From contig NZ_CP036266.1 in NCBI RefSeq assembly GCF_007744075.1, positions 1,915,655 to 1,979,654 on the forward strand: a stretch of DNA of 64,000 bases, given 5' to 3'. The notes under the pieces were generated by a model, which was given only the letters and a program-made list of their open reading frames with translations, was not told where the DNA came from and did not search any database. Numbering within the stretch: position 1 is the first letter of the stretch; each line of letters begins with the position of its first letter. The translations under genes were made by a program, and so were the position numbers. This DNA comes from Gimesia chilikensis (GTDB lineage: Bacteria; Planctomycetota; Planctomycetia; Planctomycetales; Planctomycetaceae). Positions 43,726 through 52,200 of this stretch are shown here, one piece after another.

Positions 43726-46700
43726 ATGCCCTCCCTCCGCGTCTCTACCCATCTTTCTCGGAACTTCTCGCTGATTTTGTTCCTGTGTGTGCTTGTTGGG
43801 TTTATCAGCAGTCTGACTCTAACTGCAAATTCGGCAGATAAAAGTGCTTCCCCCAAGAAGGTCGACTACGCGGCAGAGATGAAACGGATTCCTCCGCGGG
43901 CTCCAAAGGATGCGTTGAAGTCATTTAAGATTCATCCTGATTTCAAAATCGAACTGGTGGCCGCTGAGCCATTGCTGCGTGATCCGGTTGCCATGTGTTT
44001 CGATGCCCGGGGACGGGCATACGTGGTGGAAATGTCCGAATACAACGACGCTCACAAGGAAGGTTACAGCTCTGTCAAACTGCTGGAAGATACTGACGGT
44101 GATGGCGTCTTCGATAAAAGTTCTCCGTTTCTGACTGATGTCACTTTGCCGACCGCAGTCTTCTGTTCTCAGGGGGGCGTATTTGTCGGGGCACCACCTT
44201 ATGTCTATTACTGCAAAGATACGAATGGCGACGGGAAGGCCGACGTGCGGGAAGTCGTCATGGAAGGCTTTGGGCGGGACAAAGGGGATGAGGGGATGAT
44301 TAACTCCTTCCGCTGGGGAATGGATAACCGTATTTACTTCTCAACGGGCATCGATGGCGGAATGGTTACCGTGGCTGCGGAAGGGCCAGAAAAACAGTTT
44401 AATACTAAGGGGCGGGGCGTGATCCTCGATCCTGCAACGCGTAAGATTGAACTCACAACAGGCGGCGGACAGCATGGGATGAGCCTGGGAATCTGGAACC
44501 GGGCCTTTGTTTGTGCCAACAGTGTGCCGATGCAGGTGCTGATGTACGATGACCGTTATATCGCCCGCAATCCCTATCTGGCGCCGCCACCGGCTCCGGT
44601 GAATATTGCTCCCGGCGGAAAGTTTACCAAGCTGATGCGCATCAGCCAGATCGAGCCCTGGCGTATTTTGCGGACCCGACTCCGGGCAGCCAGCGAGCGC
44701 GGGGATTCTGAAGGCGGAAAGCCCTCGGGCTTTTTCACTGCGGCGACCGGGATTACCGCCTATCGGGGCGATGCCTGGCCCTTGGAGTACCAGGGAAATC
44801 TGTTTGTCGGTGAACCTGCTAATAATCTCGTCTATCGAGCTGCGCCTAAACCCGATGGTCTGTCGCTGGTGGCTCCGCGTGCCGACCAGGATGCTGAATT
44901 CCTGGCCTCAACCGATGTCTGGTTTCGACCAGTGCAGTTTGAAAATGGCCCCGATGGTGCCTTATATGTGTTGGACATGTATCGTGAATTGATTGAAGGG
45001 GCGCCCTTCATTCCGGAAGAGATTCTTAAACACATCGATCCCATCGGCGGGCAGGACAAGGGACGCATCTATCGGATCGTGCCGAAGAACTTCGAGCGCC
45101 CCGCTCTATCTGATTTGACGAAGCTGTCATCAAAGGAACTCGTGGCCCTACTCGACAGCGATAACGGCTGGACGCGCGATACTGCACAGCGGCTGATCTA
45201 CGAGCGTCAGGATACGTCGGTTGTTCCTGATCTGAAACAACTGGCAGCAGCTTCCCGGAAGCCGGTAACCCGCGCGACTGCACTCTGGTCTCTGGAAGGA
45301 TTGAATTCTCTTGATGCGGATACGTTGCTCAAAGGACTCAAGGATCAGGATCCGCAAGTCTGTATTCAGTCATCGCGTATTGCGGAACGATTCGCTAAAG
45401 ATGCTCAGGTTCAGCAGGCCATGATCGCGCTGGCAGGACATGACTCCATTGAGGTGCAGTATCAGGCTGCGTTTTCTCTGGGGGCTTTTGAGAACAGTGC
45501 CCGCAACCAGGCTCTGGCAATGCTGCTGTCAAAGAACGTCGATAATAAATGGATGCGGATGGCGGTCCAGAGTTCGTTGAATCAGGGGGCCGGGGAAGTC
45601 TTTGTTTTACTGGCCCGGAACAGCGATCTGCTCGAGAATAAACAGACACAGGCGTTCCTGGGCACGCTGGCTACCCAGATCGGTGCACAGTCTGACGTGG
45701 AGAACGTCAAGCTCTTGATGGGGGCTCTGGAAAGCTTGCCCCAGTCCCAGCAGAAGCTGGCACAACAGTCATTTCGTAACCTGCTTTCCCGGGCATCCAC
45801 ATCAACGAAACAGGTGCTGGCAAAGTCGAAAAGCGAATATACGGCTCAACTGTTATCGGGGATGATGAAGTCTACCATTGAGCAGGCGACCAACTCGAAA
45901 CTGCCTGTAAAAACCCGCGTTGAGGCCATTCCCACCTTGAGTATTGGAAGCCCTGATGAAACGTTACCGGTTTTCGAGGAGCTGCTGTCAGTCCAGCAGC
46001 CGCTCCCGATTCGCCAGAAAGCAATCACCACGTTAGGGCTGGTGAATGATGAGCGGGTGCCGGAACTGCTGGTAGAAGCCTGGCCTGGTCTGAGCCCGCA
46101 ATTACGCATGAGTGCAGTCGAAACACTGTTCTCCCGCCAGCCGTGGCAGGTCGCCTTACTGGATGCGGTCAAAGCAGGTGATATCAACTCCGGTGATATC
46201 AGTCCCGAACGCGTTCAACTCCTGAAAAGCAGTCAGGACAAAGCGATCAAAAAACGGGCGACCGACCTCTTTCAGAATCAGCGACTGACGGGTCGCTCGG
46301 ATGTGATCAAGCAGTATCAGTCTTCACTGAAACTTAAAGGTGATCCTGCCAACGGTAAGCTGGTCTTCAAGAAAAACTGTGCTGCCTGTCATCGTCTGGA
46401 GAATGTCGGCGTGCAGCTGGGAGCAGACCTCAAGGCGATCAAGGACCGCGGGACCGAAGCCGTCCTGCTGAATATTCTGGATCCTAACCGGGAAGTAAAG
46501 CCACAATATGTGACTTACCTGCTGGTTACCACTCAGGGGCGGACGATTACCGGTCTGATCAAGGCAGAGAATGCGAACAGCATTACGATCGCCAGGGCAG
46601 ATGGCACCAGCGATACCGTTCTGCGGATCGACATTGATGAATTGATTAGCTCGAAGCTCTCGTTTATGCCTGAAGGCCTGGAGAAGCAGATCAATCAACA

Positions 46701-46743
46701 GCAGATGGCAGACCTGCTGGCGTACCTGAACTCGATCAGGTAA
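43726..46743 (+). CDS. PVC-type membrane-bound dehydrogenase/HEAT/cytochrome c protein
   Basis: 1005 residues. N-terminal hydrophobic signal (SLILFLCVLVGFISSLTLTANSA). Residues about 60-460 form the propeller-like 'putative membrane-bound dehydrogenase' domain typical of Planctomycetes and Verrucomicrobia: FKIELVAAEPLLRDPVAMCFDARGRAYVVEM, LLEDTDGDGVFD, LYVLDMYRELIEG. About 470-860 is HEAT-repeat-like (SRKPVTRATALWSLEGL and similar helices). The C-terminus is the matching heme domain with CAACH at 885-889 and LNILDPNREVKPQYVTY. Predicted exported redox enzyme for sugars or alcohols; substrate unknown. The same three-part core is embedded in 49212-54407. Confidence 0.86.
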   Translation: MPSLRVSTHLSRNFSLILFLCVLVGFISSLTLTANSADKSASPKKVDYAAEMKRIPPRAPKDALKSFKIHPDFKIELVAAEPLLRDPVAMCFDARGRAYVVEMSEYNDAHKEGYSSVKLLEDTDGDGVFDKSSPFLTDVTLPTAVFCSQGGVFVGAPPYVYYCKDTNGDGKADVREVVMEGFGRDKGDEGMINSFRWGMDNRIYFSTGIDGGMVTVAAEGPEKQFNTKGRGVILDPATRKIELTTGGGQHGMSLGIWNRAFVCANSVPMQVLMYDDRYIARNPYLAPPPAPVNIAPGGKFTKLMRISQIEPWRILRTRLRAASERGDSEGGKPSGFFTAATGITAYRGDAWPLEYQGNLFVGEPANNLVYRAAPKPDGLSLVAPRADQDAEFLASTDVWFRPVQFENGPDGALYVLDMYRELIEGAPFIPEEILKHIDPIGGQDKGRIYRIVPKNFERPALSDLTKLSSKELVALLDSDNGWTRDTAQRLIYERQDTSVVPDLKQLAAASRKPVTRATALWSLEGLNSLDADTLLKGLKDQDPQVCIQSSRIAERFAKDAQVQQAMIALAGHDSIEVQYQAAFSLGAFENSARNQALAMLLSKNVDNKWMRMAVQSSLNQGAGEVFVLLARNSDLLENKQTQAFLGTLATQIGAQSDVENVKLLMGALESLPQSQQKLAQQSFRNLLSRASTSTKQVLAKSKSEYTAQLLSGMMKSTIEQATNSKLPVKTRVEAIPTLSIGSPDETLPVFEELLSVQQPLPIRQKAITTLGLVNDERVPELLVEAWPGLSPQLRMSAVETLFSRQPWQVALLDAVKAGDINSGDISPERVQLLKSSQDKAIKKRATDLFQNQRLTGRSDVIKQYQSSLKLKGDPANGKLVFKKNCAACHRLENVGVQLGADLKAIKDRGTEAVLLNILDPNREVKPQYVTYLLVTTQGRTITGLIKAENANSITIARADGTSDTVLRIDIDELISSKLSFMPEGLEKQINQQQMADLLAYLNSIR

Positions 46744-47011
46744 GTCAAAATGTCGGCTGGTCAATAACGCCTTACCCGACTTGATGGTCTTGTTTATCAA
46801 CTTACTGTTGAGGAACAGTTTCTGGATTAAGCTGAGGGATCAGTTTGCGCCTCTGTCAGGTAATTTCCCAAAATTTGCCTGCGTCGCCGCTTGTCAAAGA
46901 GTTTGCTCAATCTAAGGTACCGGTAGTTCGGGAATTGCAGTGGCCACTCATTCTCTCCGGATGCTCAGGTAACAGAGTTGACAATCTCCAGACAATTAAG
47001 GAGTCGTTCTG

Positions 47012-48193
47012 ATGAATCTCTTCGTTAAGCAGTACGCGGCGCTGGCCACCGCCTTCACTGTCATGATTTCGGCCAATTTCACGCACGCCGCAGAGCAGAA
47101 AAACATCGTTGAAACCGCTGTCGAAGCCGGTTCATTCAAAACACTGGCGACAGCCCTCACTGAGGCAGATCTCGTTAAAGCGCTCGAAGGTAAGGGGCCA
47201 TTTACCGTCTTCGCTCCGACTGATGAAGCTTTCAGCAAGCTGCCACCGGGAACGGTAGAAACTCTCCTCAAGCCGGAAAATAAATCCAAGCTTGTTGACA
47301 TTCTGACCTACCATGTTGTCTCGGGTGAAGTGCCTGCAGCCAAGGTTGTGAAGTTAACCGGAGCTGAAACTTTAAATGGTCAGCGAGTCGACATCATGAC
47401 TAAAGATGGTTCAGTTATGGTCGACGGGGCAACTGTCATCAAGGCTGATATCAAATGCTCCAACGGGATCATTCATGTGATCGACCAGGTAATCTTGCCC
47501 GCAGACAAGAATCTCGTGGAGACCGCATCTGCTGCTGGTAAGTTCAATACCCTGTTAACAGCTGCGACCAAAGCTGGTTTGGCAGGGGTGTTGTCAGAGA
47601 AAGGGCCTTTCACAGTGTTTGCTCCCACAGACGAAGCATTCGCTCAACTACCAGAAGGCACGATTGAATCATTGTTGAAGCCAGAAAATAAGAAGAAACT
47701 GGCCGACATTTTGAAGTACCACGTTGTCGCCGGCCGCGTCTATTCAGAAGATGCCGTGTCTGCAGGCGAAGCTAAAACGCTGCAGGGGCAGAAGGTGAAG
47801 ATCAGTGTTAGTGGTGGTGTCGCCAAAGTAAATCAAGCTAAAATCCTCAAAACTGATATCGATGCTTCGAACGGCGTAATTCATGTGATTGATGCAGTAA
47901 TTTTGCCGCCGGAAGGCAAGAAAGTAACGGCTCGAGAAGCCTGTCACCAGATTCGTGAGACAGTTGCCCAGGGGGCTCACCTGTATAACTGCGGTCACTA
48001 TCAGCAATCAGCGAAATTGTATCGAAAGACGATGCAATCCATGTTACAGGATGTGGATGGAATGCCTTCTGATGTCAGTCAGCAGATGTATCAAGCATTG
48101 ACCTCATCCAAGAGCATGCATTGTGCATCGCAGCAAGCTTGGACGCTGCGGAATGCATTAGACCATGCCTACGCACGGATGTCTGCACTGTAA
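47012..48193 (+). CDS. Exported protein with two fasciclin (FAS1) domains
   Basis: 393 residues, signal peptide ending near FTHAAEQ. Two FAS1 domains in tandem, about 30-158 and 163-300, each with the same landmarks: [20 protein letters not shown], a DIL.YHVV strand and [15 protein letters not shown] or [18 protein letters not shown]1 domains mediate adhesion or protein binding at the cell surface. The last 90 residues form an unrelated Cys-containing helical tail ([23 protein letters not shown]) of unknown role. AAGGAG nine bases upstream sets the start; a clear terminator follows. The preceding 268 bp gap shows no further feature. Confidence 0.9.
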   Translation: MNLFVKQYAALATAFTVMISANFTHAAEQKNIVETAVEAGSFKTLATALTEADLVKALEGKGPFTVFAPTDEAFSKLPPGTVETLLKPENKSKLVDILTYHVVSGEVPAAKVVKLTGAETLNGQRVDIMTKDGSVMVDGATVIKADIKCSNGIIHVIDQVILPADKNLVETASAAGKFNTLLTAATKAGLAGVLSEKGPFTVFAPTDEAFAQLPEGTIESLLKPENKKKLADILKYHVVAGRVYSEDAVSAGEAKTLQGQKVKISVSGGVAKVNQAKILKTDIDASNGVIHVIDAVILPPEGKKVTAREACHQIRETVAQGAHLYNCGHYQQSAKLYRKTMQSMLQDVDGMPSDVSQQMYQALTSSKSMHCASQQAWTLRNALDHAYARMSAL

Positions 48194-48220
48194 GTGGTTC
48201 CTGGTCAACTTCAGTGAGGT

Positions 48221-48266
48221 GCTCCCGTGGTCTGTGAAACGTTCCGGACCGCGGGAGCGTTTTTTA
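48221..48266 (+). terminator. Intrinsic terminator after the fasciclin gene
   Basis: GCTCCCG at 48221-48227 pairs with CGGGAGC at 48252-48258, supported by GGTC/GGACC inside, and is followed by GTTTTTT. Confidence 0.75.
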
Positions 48267-48286
48267 TTAATCGCCACTTTGAGAAC

Positions 48287-48907
48287 TCAGTCGATATTTG
48301 AAATCAGCGCCTGGATGGAGGGTTCCAGTTTGCCGGAACGAAACATGGAGACAATCGCCAGGTGTTCGTAATAGACCTTCATGGGGTCATTCGGCTTCTG
48401 AAAGCCTTCCAGAAAGTGTCTCCGCAAGCGGGAGACGAGCGTCAGCCAGATGGTCATCAGACCCTGTTCCGGGGAGCGGGCGACAATCGACTGATGGAAT
48501 TTGATATCCAGTTCAGTCAGTTGCAGGAAGTTCTGGTTTTCACAAGCGGCTTTCATCTCAGTGAGCAGGACTTCCCACTCCGCAAAATCATCGTCATTCA
48601 GATCATCAAAGATCGATCGGAGGGCGAAGGATTCCACGGTCTGTCTGAGTGGAATGACAAGCTCCTGCATGGATTTGGAGGAGGAAGGTGCCACCCGCAT
48701 GCCACAATTGGGTTTGGACTCCACCATGCCTTCATGAGCCAACTGCTTCAGGGCCTCGCGAATCGGAGCCCGACTCACCTCGAAACGCTCTGCCAGACTC
48801 ACTTCGCGTAAGGCGGCGCCCTCTTCGATGCGTCCGGTAATGATTTCCATTCGCAGTTGATCAGCAATGCTGGCTGACGGGTTCGATGTCAGTTCTACCT
48901 GGCTCAT
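48287..48907 (-). CDS. GntR-family transcriptional regulator (FadR/FCD type)
   Basis: 206 residues. N-terminal winged helix at about 12-75 with the GntR signature ALREVSLAERFEVSRAPIREAL (residues 32-53, the recognition helix in the second half), then an all-helical FCD effector domain at about 80-200, including the acidic/His residues of its metal-ligand pocket (for example ELDIKFHQSIV). FCD members usually sense small carboxylic acids and repress adjacent genes. It is divergent from the giant 49212-54407 gene, and the 304 bp gap carries two identical TTGTATACAA palindromes that fit the GntR consensus. Confidence 0.88.
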   Translation of the reverse strand: MSQVELTSNPSASIADQLRMEIITGRIEEGAALREVSLAERFEVSRAPIREALKQLAHEGMVESKPNCGMRVAPSSSKSMQELVIPLRQTVESFALRSIFDDLNDDDFAEWEVLLTEMKAACENQNFLQLTELDIKFHQSIVARSPEQGLMTIWLTLVSRLRRHFLEGFQKPNDPMKVYYEHLAIVSMFRSGKLEPSIQALISNID

Positions 48908-48959
48908 GGCTCATTTCCATTTAGGTCTGGTGGGCGATGTATGTGCTCAATGGGATGTA

Positions 48960-48969
48960 TTGTATACAA
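48960..48969. promoter_or_regulatory. Candidate GntR operator, site 1
   Basis: Perfect palindrome TTGTATACAA, 52 bp upstream of the regulator's start codon. It agrees with the TNGTNNACNA pattern of FadR-type GntR operators, which suggests autoregulation. Confidence 0.6.
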
Positions 48970-49070
48970 AAAGAGTGTGCGAAGCTAGAAGGTTTACCTG
49001 CAGAATAACGTGAGTATCTCAAGCATTTCAGGGTGTAGGGCTGATTGCGATGTTTTGCATCTTTGTTGAA

Positions 49071-49080
49071 TTGTATACAA
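49071..49080. promoter_or_regulatory. Candidate GntR operator, site 2
   Basis: Second exact copy of TTGTATACAA, again followed by AA, 111 bp from site 1 and 131 bp upstream of the large divergent gene. Apart from these sites no other feature is seen in the 304 bp gap. Confidence 0.6.
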
Positions 49081-49211
49081 AATGAGTTGCTCGGGCTTGA
49101 CTCGACAGTGCAGAGCCAACAGACTGGAATTGAAGAGCGGTCTGACTGTAAAAGACGAATCAGGCTGCGCCGCTCTACGCTCGACCCCCGCTGGAAAATG
49201 GAGATTTCAAG

Positions 49212-52200
49212 ATGCCCTCTGCTGCTCGTCTTCAGGCTGCTTCTCGCATTCGTGGTTCCCTGGTATGGTCACTGCTCCTGGTTTTGCCTGGTCTGCTGAT
49301 AGACTGTCGCATCGCTCGGTCGGCTGAAAAACAGGCGACACAAACCGGCAATCGACTGGTCTATCTGGATCAGGACGATCCTTACTATGTGTCACTCAAT
49401 TTTCCCAAACTGACGACCCCTCAGTGGTATGGTGACAAAGAAGTCAAGGCGGTTTGCGTGCTGGCGATCGACGACATGCGCGATGTCCAGAAGTACGAAA
49501 CCTACCTGCGACCGATCCTGGAGCGACTGAAAGAGATCAATGGTCGGGCCGGCGTCAGCATCATGACCTGCCGCGTCGATCCGAAAGATCCCCACCTGCA
49601 GAAGTGGATTCAGGAAGGGGTGAGTATCGATGTGCATACTTATGATCATCCCTGTCCGTTGTTGAAAGATCGAGATTTTGAGAAGGCCAAAGGGACCGTT
49701 GAACGGTGCATCGATCTCTTGAACCAGATTCCCAACAGTCAACCAGTGGCGTACCGTATGCCGTGCTGTGATTCACTCAACACGGTCAGCCCCCGCTTCT
49801 TTACCGAAATCTTCAATCAGACTACCCCCGAGGGGAACTTTCTGCAGATCGATACTTCGGTCTTTCAGGTATTTTCGAATCAGGATCCGGACCTGCCAAA
49901 GGAACTCGTTACCGATCCAAACGGGCAGGGGAGAATCGAAAAATACGTCCCCACAGATCGAGGGTTCGTGAATACGATTTTCAATTACCCCTATCCTTAT
50001 CCCATCTCGAGGCTCTGCTGGGAGTTTTCCTGTGTGACTCCCAGCGACTGGTCAGCCCAGTATCGTCAAAAGCCCTTCAATCCGCTGACGGTTCGCGACT
50101 GGACTGCCGTGCTTGATGCGACCGTTGTCAAAGAAGGGACGTTTAATCTTGTATTCCATCCGCACGGCTGGATCAGTAATGAGCAGATCATCAAACTGAT
50201 TGATCATGCCGTTCAGAAGCATGGATCGGCAGTGCGGTTTCTTTCTTTCCAGGAAGTATTGGAGCGAATGAATCGGCATCTGCTGGCGGGGCAGCCGCTG
50301 CGTAATCAGCAGGGAGCTGATAATGGTGTGCGCCTGCTGGATCTGAATGCAGATGGATTCATGGATGTGGTTATCGGCAATGCGCAAGTTCAGAAAACCC
50401 GTATCTGGAATCCCGTGCAGCAGACCTGGAGTGAAACTGGATTTCCCACTCGACTCGTGGCTGCTCCTGATGCCAAGGGAAATCAGGCGATTCGGGGACG
50501 GTTCGGAGTTCTAAACGAACAGGTAATCCTGCTGACCCTGACACCTGAAGTCTCCGCTGCCTGGAAGTTTGATGGCAAAACGTGGCAGCCTGCTTCCGAG
50601 TTACTGGCTGGTCTACCTGAGGGGCAGGACGCATTGTTCACACTAAAAGCAGGCCAGGATCAGGGGCTCCGGCTGCGGGATCTGAATCATGATGGTCAGT
50701 GTGAACTGCTCGTTTCCAATCCCAAACAGAATGCGATCTACACATGGTCTCAGAAAGATACCTGTTGGAAGAAATTACCCTGGTCTCTTCCTGATTCTGC
50801 GTCGATCGCCGACGAACAGGGCCGCGATGCAGGACTGCGCTTTGTCGATATCAATGAAGACGGCTTTGAAGACATGCTGTTTTCGAACGAGAATCACGCA
50901 TCACTCTACCTGTTCGCTTCGCTTAAGTCAGGCTGGAAGAAAGTCTTTGATGAGGATCGGGCTGACGATGGGGGACCAGTACCGATGATTTCGCGCAAGG
51001 GAACCAATAACGGAGCCTGGTTCCATTCGAAGCATCTTTGGGTGCAGAACGAAGATACCGCGAAAATGAAACATCTGGTGGCGGGCAAGTCGTTTGCGGA
51101 ATTACTGGATGAGCAGGGACCTCAACCTAAAGACCCGGACGCGGCTCTGAAGACTATTCAGGTCAAACCCGGATTTCATGTGGAACTGGTGGCGTCGGAA
51201 CCACTGGTGAAAGACCCGGTCGCATTTGACTGGGGGCCGGATGGAAAACTCTGGGTGGCAGAAATGGCTGACTATCCGCTGGGGCTGAATGAAACGGGTA
51301 CATTCGATGGACGAATTCGTTTTCTGGAAGATACAGACGGAGACGGTAAGTACGACCGATCGACTGTCTTTCTGGAAGGCGTGGGTTATCCCACAGGAGT
51401 GATGGCCTGGCGAAAAGGAGCGATCATCACAACTGCTCCAGAAGTTTTCTATGCGGAAGATACTGACGGCGATGGCAAAGCTGATCACCGCGAATCCCTG
51501 GTGACCGGGTTTGCAGAGGGGAACCAGCAGCACCGGGTAAATGGTCTGCGTTGGGGCCTGGATAACTGGGTGTATCTGGCCAATGGTGATTCCGGTGGGG
51601 ATCTGTTGTCGGTCAAGACAGGAGAAAAACTGAAATTTGGTCGTCGGGATTTACGAATCAAACCTGATACCGGTCAGATGGATCCGCAGTCGGGGCAGAC
51701 CCAGTTTGGCCGTGAACGGGATGACTGGGGGAACTGGTTTGGCAGCAATAACAGTAACCCCGCATTTCATTATGCATTGGCAGATCATTATCTCCGTCGT
51801 AATAAAAACCTGATTGCCCCTGATGCGAAAGTGCAGGTTTCGGTTCGTCCCGGGGCGGCAACGATTTTTCCAGTCAGTCGCACACAGGTTCGTTTTAATG
51901 ATTTCAATAAGGTCAACCGGATCACCTCTGCCTGCGGTCTCTGTTTTTATCGCGATGATCTACTGGGGGGAGAGTTCACGGGGAACTCCTTTATCTGTGA
52001 GCCGGTACATAACCTGGTGCATCGCGAAATAGTGAAACCGAAAGGGACGACCTTTACCAGCCAGCGGGCACAGAGCGAACAGGATTCCGAATTTCTGGCA
52101 TCGACCGACAACTGGTTTCGCCCTGTAATGGCCCGCACAGGACCAGACGGTGCACTCTGGGTCGCCGACATGTATCGGCATGTCATTGAACATCCGCAAT